From Primulina eburnea (taxonomy: Eukaryota > Streptophyta > Magnoliopsida > Lamiales > Gesneriaceae): a stretch of DNA of 64,000 bases. The notes beneath the pieces are model-generated. The model did no database searches and was not told where the DNA came from. It was given only the letters and a program-made list of their open reading frames with translations. The stretch lies in the NCBI RefSeq assembly GCF_022965805.1, contig NW_027330987.1, positions 124,001 through 188,000 on the forward strand. Reading direction: 5' to 3'. This document shows positions 35,119 to 45,858 of this stretch, piece by piece. Made by a program: the position numbers and the translations under genes. The number at the start of each line of letters is the position of its first letter. Position 1 is the stretch's first letter.

Positions 35119-38100
35119 TCAGATCAACTTGTAGCTGTCGATATTTCTTGCTTCAGTCCCATAGTAGGGTTTAACTCGCTGTCCATTTACTTTGAAAGTT
35201 CGTCCGTCATGGCACTTTAGCTCGACGGCTCCATAGGAGGACACCGTTTCCAAGACAAATGGCCCTGACCATCTTGACTTTAACTTACCAGGGAACAACT
35301 TCAGACGAGAGTTGTACAGCAGTACCTGTTGCCTGGTTTAAGCTCCCTTCGAACTATGATCTTGTCATGCCACTTCTTGGTCTGTTCTTTGTAGATCTTT
35401 GCATTCTCATAGGCGTCATTTCGAAATTCGTCCATCTCGCTCAATTGCAGCTTTCTAACCTCGCCAGACGCTTTCAGATCAAAATTCAACTTTTTCACGG
35501 CCCAAAATGCCCTATGCTCCAACTCCAATGGTAGGTGGCATGCTTTTCCAAATACAAGCCGGTAGGGAGACATCCCAATAGGCGTCTTGAATGCAGTTCT
35601 GTAAGCCCAAAGCGCATCATCCAACTTCAATGCCCAATCCCTCCGGTTTGTGTTGACAGTCTTTTCCAGTATCTGCTTAATTTCCCGGTTGGATACTTCA
35701 GCTTGTCCATTTGACTGCGGATGATATGCTAGTGCCACCTTATGCTTCACATTGTATTTGGCCAATAGTGAGTTGAAAATTCTATTGCAAAAATGTGTAC
35801 CTTCATCACTTATGATGGCCCTCGGTGTTCCAAACCTGGTGAAAATGTTTTTCTGTACGAATTTCGCTACAACATGAGAGTCATTAGTACTGGTGGCGAT
35901 TGCTTCCACCCATTTCGACACATAATCAACAGCTAACAGAATGTAAGAATAGCCAGAGGAAGGGGGAAAAGGTCCCATGAAATCTATGCCCCAAACGTCA
36001 AAAAGTTCCACTTCCAAAACATTTGTCAGTGGTAATTCGTGACGCCTAGAGATATTTCCTAACCTTTGGCATCTATCACATGATTTCACTAAGGTATAAC
36101 TATCCTTAAACAAACTAGGCCAGTAAAAACCAGATTGTAATACCTTAGCTGCTGTTCGTGATGCTCCGAAATGTCCACCATATGGTGAAGAATGGCATTT
36201 CTCCAGAATTTGTTGCGCTTCGAGACCCTCTACGCATCTCCTGATCATTTGGTCAGCACACCTCTTGTACACAAATGGGTCATCCCAATAATAAAACTTG
36301 ATATCATGGACAAACTTCTTTTTCTGATGGTAGCTCATATCTGGGGGAAGGGTTCCACAAGACAAATAATTAGCAATATCAGCAAATCAAGGAAGTACAG
36401 AGTTTACCTCAAAGAGCTGCTCATCTGGAAAAGTTTCTTGTATAGCTCCCTCTTCTTCCTTCTCCTCTCGCTCAAGTCTTGACAGGTGGTCAGCCACTTG
36501 ATTTTCACATCCTTTTCTATCCCTTACCTCAAAATCAAACTCTTGGAGCAACAAGATCCACCTTATCAAGCGTGGTTTTGCATCCTTCTTGGCAAATAAG
36601 TATCGGATAGCTGCATGATCAGTGAAAACTATTACCTTTGTACCTACCAAGTAGGTTCTGAACTTGTCAAAGGCGAATACTACTGCGAGCATCTCCTTTT
36701 CGGTGGTTGTGTAGTTTTGCTGTGCAGCATCCATGGTACGACTTGCATAGTAGATTGATCTGAAGAATTTATCACGTTTCTGTCCCAACACCACACCCAC
36801 TGCATAATCACTGGCATCGCACATCAGCTCAAAGGGTTGCTCCCAATCCGGCACTATCATGATTGGTGCAGTCACCAATGCTTTCTTGATCTTCTCAAAT
36901 GCCTGCAGACAATCATCATCAAAAATAAAGGTGGATTCTTTTTCAAGCAAATTACACAGAGGTTTAGTAATCTTAGAAAAATCTTTGATAAATCTACGAT
37001 AAAACCCGGCATGCCCTAAGAAGCTCCTTATTCCCTTGATGTTCTTTGGCGGAGGGAGTTTTTCAATTGCAACCACCTTGGCTCTGTCAACCTCTAATCC
37101 CTTAGAAGATACTTTATGTCCAAGAACAATGCCCTCTTGGACCATAAAGTGACACTTCTCCCAGTTAAGAACTAGGTTCTTTTCTTGGCATCTCTGCAAA
37201 ACAAGGGATAGGTTATGTAAACAGTGATCAAAAGAAGAGCCAAATACCGAGAAGTCATCCATGAAGACTTCCATGATGTCCTCCACCATGTATGCAAAAA
37301 TGGCCATCATACACCTCTGAAAAGTAGCAGGTGCATTACATAGTCCAAAAGGCATCCTTCTAAAGGCAAACGTGCCATAGGGGCATGTGAATGTTGTCTT
37401 CTCCTGATCTTCTGGTGCTATGGCAATTTGATTATAACCTGAATATCCATCTAAGAAACAGTAGTGACAATAACCTGCAAGTCTATCAAGCATCTGATCA
37501 ATAAAAGGCAATGGAAAATGATCTTTTCGTGTGGCATTGTTCAACTTTCTGTAATCAATACATACTCGCCAACCAGTTACAGTACGAGTAGATATTAACT
37601 CATCATTTTCATTTTTGACCACTGTCATCCCACCCTTTTTTGGTACAACTTGCACAGGAGATACCCAGCTACTGTCAGAAATAACATAAATTACACCAGC
37701 ATTTAACAATTTCAGTACCTCATTCTTCACAACCTCTTTCATTGCTGGGTTCAACCTCCTCTGGTGATCCACATAAGGAGTATACGCCTCCTCCATCAAA
37801 ATTTTATGCATGCATATAGTGGGGCTAATTCCCCTAATATCAGATATCGACCATCCTAGAGCAGTTTTATACTTTCGCAGCACTCTCAATAATTTATCTT
37901 TTTCATCACATGAAAGGGAGGAAGAGATAATTACCGGATACGTCGACTTCTCACCTAAAAATGCATAGCACAGGTGGCTTGGCAACTCCTTCAAATCAGG
38001 GGAAGGTGGTTTTACCTCTAGTTTCTCATTCACGTTCAGCTCATCATGCGGTGCATCTTTTCTCTTTTCTTTTGGCAGCGCGTCAAGAGCCACTAATTGC

Positions 38101-38402
38101 TCTTTCACTTCCCAATTATCTTCATCGACAGTTCCTGCCGCACCTATCAGACAGCTCTCCAAGGGATCTCTCATTCCTGCACAATCAAGAGACATACATG
38201 AGTCTATAACATTAATGCTTTTACAAGTGCTTACCTCATTGGATCCCTTCATGGCGTGATAGATGTTAAAAATAACTTCTTCACCACCAACTCTCAAGGT
38301 GAGTTCACCCTTATGAACATCGATCAATGCCCTTCCAGTCGCCAAGAATGGTCTCCCAAAGATCAATGGAGCATCATGATCCTCTTCCATATCTAAAATC
38401 AC
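35119..38402 (-). pseudogene. Pol of element B: RT, RNase H, integrase
   Basis: The 38402-36387 frame is open for 671 codons: a protease/RT linker ([15 protein letters not shown]), RT ([39 protein letters not shown], palm [10 protein letters not shown]) and RNase H ([31 protein letters not shown]). A TGA near 36385 interrupts the link to integrase. Integrase runs 36365-35301 with HHCC (CDRCQRLGN) and the triad [16 protein letters not shown] and [10 protein letters not shown] frameshift near 35310 separates the last ~60 codons, which end at 35119. A single-base frameshift near 38410 separates this frame from gag-protease. Overall one nonsense codon and two frameshifts, so close to intact. Confidence 0.9.
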
Positions 38403-40366
38403 AAAGTCAGCAGGAAAAATAATTTATCTACTTTTACCAGTACATCCTCGACGACCCCACGTGGATATGTGAGACTTCTGTCTGCAAGCTGTAGGGTGAT
38501 AGTAGTTGGTTTAACTTCTCCAAGCTCCAATTTCCTGAAAATAGAAAATGGCATCAAATTAATACGTGCTCCTAAATCACATAAAGCTTTACTACAATGA
38601 GAACCACCAATAAAACAAGGAATAGTAAAACTCCCTGGATCTTTCAATTTTTGTGGTAATTTCTTTTGCAAGATGGCACTACACTCCTCCGTAAGCTTCA
38701 CTGTCTCAAACTCTTGCAACTTCCTCTTTTTAGACATCACATCTTTAATAAACTTGGCATAGTTCGGCATTTGCTCCAAAGCATCAGCAAATGGTATATT
38801 GATGTGTATCTTCTTGAAAATTTCCAAGAACTTTGCAAACTGATCATCCAAGCTCTTCTTCTTGAATCTCTGAGGGTAGGGTAGAGTCGGCTTATACACT
38901 GGAGGTGGTTCAACTTTGATTTCAGCCGTGGATTTCTCCATTTCACCTTCTTCAACTGTCTTCCCACTGTCCACTCTCTCTTTGGGATTCTGTACCTCTA
39001 ATTCCTTCCCACTCCTCAAAGTGACTGCCTTGCACTGTTCTTTTGGGTTAACTTCCGTGTTACTAGGAAATTGACCCCTGTTCTGATCTCTCAAGGCGTT
39101 GGCCAACTGTCCGATTTGTGTCTCCAGAGATTTCATTGTGGCCCCCATATTTCCCATATGAGTCTCCATGTTGTCCAGACGAGACTCGGTTCTCGCCATC
39201 CTTTTTCCAGACTCAGTAACAAATGTTCCTACCAAATCTTCCAATGAAGGCTTTCTCTCCCCCTTTGATGTATTGAACCCCGGTGGAGGATTCAACACAT
39301 TTTTATTGTTTGCATAAGAAAAGTTTTCGTGATTTCTTAATCCAGGATGATAAGTGTTAGGGGGAGGGTTACCTCTATATCCTCCATATCCACCCTGATT
39401 TCTGTTGTTGATATACTGTGCTTCTTCAGGGGTGGATAGTTCCTCAGTAACCATCGATGGACCCTCGATGTCAGATGTACTCACTTTGTTCATCGCGGCT
39501 ATTTGAGTGGTCAATGCAGACACCTGCGCAGTGAGTGACGTAATAGGATCCACCGCATAAACTCCAGCTGTCCTTTTTACTCCTGCCCTTTCAGACGGCC
39601 ACTGGTAGCTATTTATTGTCATCTGTTCAAGTAAGTCATATGCTTGCTCGGGAGACTTAGCAAAAATCGTGCCACCAGCTGCAGCATCCACTGTTCCTCT
39701 TGTTTGCCCATTTAGACCGTTGTAGAATAATTCAATCTGCACCCAGTCTTCGAAACCATGGTTTGGGCACTTTCTCAACAACTCCTTGTATCTTTCCCAT
39801 GCCTCATACAATTGTTCAAAATCAGTCTGCCTGAACGTGCTAATCTCAATCTTCAACTGCGCAGACTTTGCAGGGGGAAAGTACTTTGCTAGAAATTTCG
39901 TCGCCAGCTCCTGCCATGTTGTGATACTTCCCAAGGGAAGCGATTGGAGCCATCCCCTAGCTTGATCCCTGAGAGAAAACGGAAACAAACGCAGTCTAAT
40001 AATATCATCAGGAACATTATTAATCTTTACCGTATCAGTTATCTCCAAGAATGTCCTCAAGTGAACGTGAGGATCAGAAGTGGCAGTCCCAGCAAACTGG
40101 TTTTGCTGAACCATATTAATTAGGGCGGGCTTCAATTCAAAATTATTTGCGTTGATCGTCCCTCTTGCAATACCAGAGTAGTGATTGTTGATCACTGGTC
40201 GGAAGTGATCTCTGATAGGAATAGCCTCTGGCGGGATGTGTCTGTCATTTTCTCTGTTCTCAGCCATTGCTTGGATCTCTTCTCTTCTTGCTTTTCTTAA
40301 TCTTCTTGCAGTTCTTTCGATCTCCGGATAAAAAATAAGCAAGTCAGGGCTTTGCGATCTTAGCAT
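38399..40366 (-). CDS. Gag-protease of element B
   Basis: The ATG at 40366 opens 655 codons. The Athila-type gag core is clear ([57 protein letters not shown]). A linker predicted to be helical follows, then the aspartic protease near the C-terminus ([25 protein letters not shown]; catalytic Asp in the DLGA motif). The frame ends because of a base loss in a T-rich stretch near 38410. Gag itself is uninterrupted. The product would assemble the particle and process the polyprotein. Confidence 0.85.
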   Translation of the reverse strand: MLRSQSPDLLIFYPEIERTARRLRKARREEIQAMAENRENDRHIPPEAIPIRDHFRPVINNHYSGIARGTINANNFELKPALINMVQQNQFAGTATSDPHVHLRTFLEITDTVKINNVPDDIIRLRLFPFSLRDQARGWLQSLPLGSITTWQELATKFLAKYFPPAKSAQLKIEISTFRQTDFEQLYEAWERYKELLRKCPNHGFEDWVQIELFYNGLNGQTRGTVDAAAGGTIFAKSPEQAYDLLEQMTINSYQWPSERAGVKRTAGVYAVDPITSLTAQVSALTTQIAAMNKVSTSDIEGPSMVTEELSTPEEAQYINNRNQGGYGGYRGNPPPNTYHPGLRNHENFSYANNKNVLNPPPGFNTSKGERKPSLEDLVGTFVTESGKRMARTESRLDNMETHMGNMGATMKSLETQIGQLANALRDQNRGQFPSNTEVNPKEQCKAVTLRSGKELEVQNPKERVDSGKTVEEGEMEKSTAEIKVEPPPVYKPTLPYPQRFKKKSLDDQFAKFLEIFKKIHINIPFADALEQMPNYAKFIKDVMSKKRKLQEFETVKLTEECSAILQKKLPQKLKDPGSFTIPCFIGGSHCSKALCDLGARINLMPFSIFRKLELGEVKPTTITLQLADRSLTYPRGVVEDVLVKVDKLFFLLTL

Positions 40367-40483
40367 ACACTGTCAAGCAGAAAAAATGAAAAACTAACTC
40401 AATATGAAATAAAAATAAAAGCTCTAAATTAAAATCTAGACTAATTGGTAACAATACTGATATAAATTCAAATTTGACACTCC

Positions 40484-40503
40484 CCGGCAACGGCGCCAAA
40501 AAC
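40484..40503 (-). other. Primer-binding site, tRNA-Asp type
   Basis: The minus strand reads TGGCGCCGTTGCCGGGGA next to the 5' LTR end, the primer site described for Athila-type elements. Confidence 0.85.
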
Positions 40504-40504
40504 T

Positions 40505-41996
40505 TGTTGCGCGTTTTCTTAACTGCTCGCAAGCGCACGATGTCAAGTTATAGTAAAATGTACTTTTGGGTACAAGTGTCGATCCCACGAGGAGTGTGTA
40601 TAAAAATGTATATCAATTCTTGTAATTAAAATAGCCAAGACTTTATCTAGAAAAATCAATAATCAGATTTGTTTGTTTAAACGAATTAATTGAAAGCAAT
40701 GAATAAATTAAATCACCGGATTGAGAGATAATAATGAGAGAAAGTATCTAGAGAAATGATTTCACAAAGTTTCCACGACAATCATTCACAGTTTAATTTA
40801 TATTCCTGAATTCCAATCGATTAATGGCCAAGAACACTTAGATTGTTTTATTCCCCCTTTCCCAAGTGACGAATAAAGTGTATCTATCAACTTCGATTCA
40901 ATTATTCCTAATTAGAATCTACGTTTCATAGATAAGCGCATACAATGTTCTTACTAAGCCTCGCTAAAGTTATACGCCTTCCGAACGCTATAAACATTCA
41001 ACGATGTGTCTCTAATGATCTATAACCCTAGTCCCTCTCCCGAGTTATAAGATTAATCAAACAACAAACAATTTATGGCCAGTAAATTGCAGTGCAGTAA
41101 ACGCAGAGAACAAAATTAAACGAAAGCAGAATTCAATCAATAAATAACGGTGTCAAATCATCGTTTCAACAGAGTTACGTCATTCTCCAGAATGAGAGTT
41201 TAGTTCATCACGAAATCCAAGAGAAAACAAGACATGTTTGTGATTCTGGACATTTCTACGCAATAAAATAAAGAAACAAAGGAAAAGATAACAAATCGAA
41301 GTGTCGTCTCTGTCCCCAGATCCGTCGTTCTTCGTATTTGCGATGGTTCTTCGCACTCTGAATCTCTATCTCCTGTAGGCGCTCCGTTTCTTCGTCTTTT
41401 TCTCCTGTGACGGCTGATGATCGTGTGTTTTCCCTCTGCGGCGGCCGATCCCTTCTGACCTAGACGATTCGCGCATTTATACCTTTTCTGGACGCGGCGT
41501 GCGCGCGGTGGCGCGAAATGTGGCGCGGAGGCGCGCAAGCATCTGCCATCTGCTGTGTGTTGGCTTGCGCGCGGTTGCGCATGAAGTCGCGCGATGGCGT
41601 GCTCCTCTCGGGTGTATGCGCGCGGTGGCGCAAGCTTCTGTGTGCGCGCGCATGTGCGCGTAAGCTCGCGCGGTGGCGCGCAAGCTTCTGTCCGAAAGGG
41701 TGTCATTGTGCGCGCGGCTGCGCGTAAGTTGGCGCGATCGCGCGCGCATCTCTGTTTCATGCACAAGTATGGGTGTGCGCGCGGGTGCGCGTGAAGTGGC
41801 GCTGGGGCGCGCAAGCTCCTGTCCAGTGACGTGCTCGTGGTCGTGCGCTTCTTAGTCCCCTTGGCTTCGTGTTCGCTATTTTCTCCATTTCTGAAATGAC
41901 AACATAAACAAACCAAAAAACGCATAATTCTGTTCGAAACAAGCATAATTCAAAATGGATTTAAATGTAAATTAAGTGCAAATCTTGCACTTATCA
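40505..41996 (-). repeat. 5' LTR of element B, 1492 bp
   Basis: Pairs with 29838-31351. It lacks 22 bp within the GC-rich array (41490-41815) and is otherwise nearly identical. TATA box TATAAAT at 41475-41481 on minus. Confidence 0.92.
41490..41815 (-). repeat. GC-rich CpG array in U3 of element B, 5' LTR
   Basis: Same unit structure as 30824-31170, with about seven substitutions and one 22-bp deletion relative to it. Confidence 0.8.
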
Positions 41997-42655
41997 ACTT
42001 TCTTCCCTTTACAATCTACTATTGCATTGTTCTTGGCTAACAAATCCATCCCTAAGATGATGTCGAAATCGACCATGATCAACTGTATCAAGTCGGCGCT
42101 AAACGTCTGATTACTGATACTAATCTTACAATCTCTGAAAATTTCTTGAGTTTCAATGGCCATACTTGTAGGTGTTGCTATTCGAAAGGGCTCAGTTAGT
42201 TTCTCGGACTTACATGCTAATTTCTTAGCAAATATCTTAGACATAAAAGAATGTGTAGCACCACAGTCAAATAACACATAAAGCAGGCACTTTCTGAATA
42301 AATATGGTACCTGAGACGACATCGTTCGCGTCGTATGCCTCCTCTTGCGTTATGGCAAACACCCTGGCATTTGGTTTGTTCACCCGTGGCTTATTGGCAT
42401 TCACCCCTGAGTTTGACCCGTCTCCTTTACTCGACCTAGTTGTTCTGTTGGTGGCGTCTGGACATTCTGCCATACGGTGTCCTTGTTTCCCCGCATCCAA
42501 AGCAGACACCGCTCGCTCTACGACACTCTCGCAGGTGTCGTAAGTGGCATGTTGGGAAAGGCTTAATGGCTTGGTAGTTTGTGGCAGGCGAAGGCCCTTT
42601 TGATGCTCCACAAGACTGTTTAGGCCTCTTGAAAGTTTGACCGTTACGTGGGGAT
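41997..42655 (-). pseudogene. Gag C-terminus and protease of chromovirus A
   Basis: On minus, 42655-42270 carries the gag tail with a zinc-knuckle remnant (GKQGHRMAECPDA; the first Cys pair lies in a shifted frame), then ARVFAITQEEAYDANDVVSGTIFIQ. After a frameshift, 42322-41997 carries the protease (LFDCGATHSFMSKIFAK, VDFDIILGMDLLAKNNAIVDC). The usual Ser of DSGA is Cys here. The frame runs straight into element B's insertion point (ACTTT) and continues at 29837. The other side is cut by element C (TTGGC). Confidence 0.82.
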
Positions 42656-42759
42656 TGGCTGTAAGGCTCAAGAAGTAGCAGATGTTATTAATGTGAAATT
42701 AACAAATTTGAGAATGCATGACATTTAAATCAGAATTGTGAAGTTTGGGCCGAAGCCAC

Positions 42760-42966
42760 ACCGCACCCGCGGTACAGTAAGGACAGCACCCACGGTGCAT
42801 TGAGAAGAAATTGGTGGATTTGTGCGAAGCAAGACCGCACCCGCGGTGCAAGCAAGACCGCACCCGCGGTCCTGCAATGACCGCACCCGCGGTCATGGAA
42901 TTTCAGGAAATGAAATGTTGCCGTGAGCACAGCGCACCCGCGCTCTTAAGCAACCGCACCCGCGGT
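42760..42966 (+). repeat. ACCGCACCCGCGGT array in U3 of chromovirus C, 5' LTR
   Basis: Seven units of ACCGCACCCGCGGT or close variants (CAGCGCACCCGCGCTC, ACAGCACCCACGGTGC). Each has a five-base inverted repeat around a four-base centre. They are spaced 16-60 bp apart in AT-rich DNA. Confidence 0.85.
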
Positions 42967-43017
42967 GTTGCATGCGAAGTGCCACCTTTGAATTTTACGA
43001 TGACACATGGCAGGTTG

Positions 43018-43027
43018 TATATATATT
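43018..43027 (+). promoter_or_regulatory. TATA box of chromovirus C LTR
   Basis: TATATATATT, about 50 bp downstream of the last palindromic unit. It is identical in the 3' LTR (49651-49660). Confidence 0.65.
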
Positions 43028-44437
43028 TGGCAATGACACTTCACTTCTTCCCTTCCAGCAAGAAAGAACCGAGACAAAGCCATAAAGTTCCTCAAGCTTT
43101 CTTCCCAGTAAACTTTGAATTGTGAAAGATCTAGCTACCCGATTTTAATTTCGAGGCCGGATTTGTGATCCTTGTAACAAGAGCTAGCTAAGGATGTAAG
43201 TATTTCTTATTTCCAACATGGTTTGAAATTTAAGTGTTGGGGAAAATCAGATGTAATGGTTATTTTGTGTTCTTGAGATTATGAGCATCGTAGAAACGTA
43301 AACGGATCGAATTTCAGACGCCGTATGTGATTATTTCGAAATTACAGCATGTATAGATTGAAGTGATACAGATTTTGAGTATTGTCCTATGTTTATGATG
43401 CTGTTTATGAGTTGAGTATGATGGAATAGACTAATATTGAGTTACCGGTATCGGAGAATTAAGCCGTTATGCCGTCGAATTTGTACCGAGTATGAGTATT
43501 GAATTGTACCAGACTTGTTTGAGTTGTGTTTTGATATAGCACAATTATACATTTCCATTTCAGATTGAATTGTCAGACTCGACATTCCGACTTCAAGATC
43601 TCGACAGACATTGTGCGACGAAAGGTATAATTCATGTGGTCTTGGGATTGCACAACTCGATTCAGATTTGATACGAGTTTCCCTAAATCACATACTAAAT
43701 TGTTATTACATTTCATTATGTAATGCCTTGTTTATTGATTTATATTCGAGTTCTGAGATAGGAGATATTGGCAGACTGGCCAAAACTAGACGTTTCGGTG
43801 TATCGACGCATAGTAGTAGATTTACTCTATGTGTAGACCCTCGATACAGAGTTGACCGAAGTCTAGGAATAAGACGTACCATCACCCCGAGTGGTAGGGT
43901 AGGTGACAGACCGTCTTATTCACACCGGGATCCCTAGATTAGAAATGAGTCGAGTCAAGATTTATATGTTGAATACAGATTTGTATTCCTCTACATGTTT
44001 AGATTTTCATTCATGTACTTGATATATGCTATGCTTTTGTACATGATTATTACATTGCATGCATCCATGTTTTATACTGAGATATGTTCTCACCGGAGTT
44101 ATCCGGCTGTTGTCGTGTCTGTATGTGTGCATGGCAACAGGTGGGGCAGGATCTGGGTCACGAGGAAGATGAGAGATTGTTGATAGCGTGGAGATCTCGG
44201 GCGTTGCAGTTTACTAGTTGTTTGTACTAGACTTGTACCGAAACTTTTAAACACTAGTGTATGATTGTACAAAACAGACATGTATGCACGTTATGTTGTT
44301 TATTTAATATAAAGACATGATATGCTTTAATTATACATTTGAATTAATGTTAAAAGCAAATTTTTGACCCACATTTTCTAGCAAAGATCCAATTAAATCC
44401 CAAAAGAATTGAGTTAGAGCCCAGGTCCCCACAACAG

Positions 44438-44449
44438 GTGGTATCAGAG
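44438..44449 (+). other. Primer-binding site, tRNA-iMet type
   Basis: TGGTATCAGAGC, four bases after the LTR end. Confidence 0.88.
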
Positions 44450-44694
44450 CTGTAGGTTCTATAGACTGAGATAGAATAGGATGAGCGGGGTAGATCGAGT
44501 CATCTTCCTTGCTTTTGAGATGCTAGCATGATTTATTGCTTTCCTTATTATATGTTGTTGCATTATCTGAGTTGATTTACAGCATATACTTGTCAAGCCT
44601 GAATCAGAACCGATTTTTGATCAGAGTCTATGATCAGAGGAGGGCTGAGACAGATGATATTGATTGTGTACTAATCAGTTTGGTAATCAGATTT

Positions 44695-45858
44695 ATGCCT
44701 CCTAGACGTATACCACAGCCAGAGCAGGGTAGCACATCAGGTGCACAGATGGATGTTACCGCTACGCCGATGGAGATCTTATTGAAGAGATTTCAGTCTT
44801 TCCATCCACCTACCCAGAAGGGCACAGAGAGTGCAGTAGAGTGCGAGAGCTGGCTTGATGATATCGAGATGTTGTTTGAGTCTTTGGCATATACTGATGA
44901 GCGACGTGTGAAGTTGATAGAGCATCAGATGCAAGAGGTTGTAAAGAGCTGGTGGCTGACTACGAAGAGAGCCTTGGAGCACCGAGGCATTGACATCACG
45001 TTGAAAGTTTTCAAGGATGAGTTTTATCAGCGCTTCTTTCCCGTCTCCTACCGAAAAGATAAAGGAGCTGAATTTGCGAATCTGAGGCAGGGACAGTGGA
45101 ACATCGAGGAATATGTTGCTAAATTTTCTGCTTTGCTACGATTTGCACCTCATGTGGCAGGGAACGACGAGGCAGTGGCCGATCAGTTCATCAACGGATT
45201 GAATCCGGATGTTTTTACTTTGGTGAACACGGGACGGCCTAATACTTTTTCAGAGGCACTGAACCGAGCTAAGGGAGCAGAGGCTGGCTTGATCAGGCAG
45301 CGAGGGGCTTCCTACGGTGTTCAGGGGCAGAGACCGCCACAGTCCACGACCGTACAGTTTCCACCACCTCCTCCTCGTTTTGACAGTGGAGCTAGTGGTA
45401 GTGGCAAGAAGGAATTTCTGAAGGCTAAGGGCAAACAGTTTAAGAAATCCGGAAGTAGTTCATCGAGCTCAAGTGGATCCCGACAGAGAGGTCAGGGTTC
45501 AGATTATAGTGGCGTGTATTGTAATTCGTGCGGAGGGCGACATGCCACGGAGCAGTGTCAAGGAGTTATGGGACGTTGCAACATCTGTAGGCAACCGGGA
45601 CACTTCGCCAGAGTTTGTCCCCAAAGAGGTGCACAACGATTCCAGAGTACAGGGTTATTAGCACCAGTGCCACAGATGGAGAGGCAGGCATCCTGTATAC
45701 ACTCTTTCCAGCCACCCTCCACACAGACCCAGCAGAGACCGGGAGGTAGTCAGACAGTGAGTCAACCTCCCAGACAGCAGGCTAGGGTGTTTGCGCTGAC
45801 AGAGGAGCAGGCGCAGGAGGCACCAGATGACGTCATTGCAGGTAACTGTTCTCTTTGA
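44695..45858 (+). CDS. Gag of chromovirus C
   Basis: The ATG at 44695 (MPPRRIPQPEQG) opens 387 codons. The gag core is clear (VECESWLDDIEMLFESLAYTD, YQRFFPVSYRKDKGAEFANL, INGLNPDVFTLV). Two zinc knuckles lie near the C-terminus: CNSCGGRHATEQC and CNICRQPGHFARVC. The frame ends at TGA 45856-45858, where the parental element evidently read through into protease: the same frame continues past the stop as [15 protein letters not shown]. The open gag could still yield particles, but the element cannot make pol in frame. Confidence 0.85.
   Translation: MPPRRIPQPEQGSTSGAQMDVTATPMEILLKRFQSFHPPTQKGTESAVECESWLDDIEMLFESLAYTDERRVKLIEHQMQEVVKSWWLTTKRALEHRGIDITLKVFKDEFYQRFFPVSYRKDKGAEFANLRQGQWNIEEYVAKFSALLRFAPHVAGNDEAVADQFINGLNPDVFTLVNTGRPNTFSEALNRAKGAEAGLIRQRGASYGVQGQRPPQSTTVQFPPPPPRFDSGASGSGKKEFLKAKGKQFKKSGSSSSSSSGSRQRGQGSDYSGVYCNSCGGRHATEQCQGVMGRCNICRQPGHFARVCPQRGAQRFQSTGLLAPVPQMERQASCIHSFQPPSTQTQQRPGGSQTVSQPPRQQARVFALTEEQAQEAPDDVIAGNCSL

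Larger units (their letters stand above)
29838..41996 (-). mobile_element. Athila-type Ty3/gypsy element B, 12.16 kb
   Basis: The LTRs are 29838-31351 and 40505-41996, with target duplication ACTTT at 29833-29837 and 41997-42001. The primer site TGGCGCCGTTGCCGGGGA is of the tRNA-Asp type used by Athila elements. Gag-protease, RT-RNase H, integrase and a third ORF follow in order on the minus strand. The gag ([15 protein letters not shown]) and RT ([25 protein letters not shown]) are characteristic of Athila. The LTRs are nearly identical outside a GC-rich array, so the insertion is very recent. Four single-site lesions (two frameshifts, two nonsense codons) are visible. Confidence 0.92.
42660..44433 (+). 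repeat. 5' LTR of chromovirus C, 1774 bp
   Basis: TGTAAGGCTC to TCCCCACA. It contains seven GC-rich palindromic units at 42760-42966 and a TATA box at 43018. An open frame at 43611-43937 appears in both LTRs without any domain and is not a gene. Confidence 0.9.

Noticed and set aside
42699..42930. Cys/Gly-rich open frames over the ACCGCACCCGCGGT array (also at 49273-49618)
   Set aside because: Repeats of the palindromic unit read as RGCG/AGAV in any frame. LTR position and lack of homology argue against genes.
30760..42966. CRISPR-like or satellite interpretation of the regular GC-rich repeats
   Set aside because: This is a plant nuclear context, the units are irregular in spacing and sequence, and they lie inside LTRs with paired copies and target duplications.
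43611..43937. 108-codon open frame repeated at 50244-50570
   Set aside because: It lies in the R/U5 part of both LTRs of element C, so the duplication comes from the LTR, with no motif or start context.
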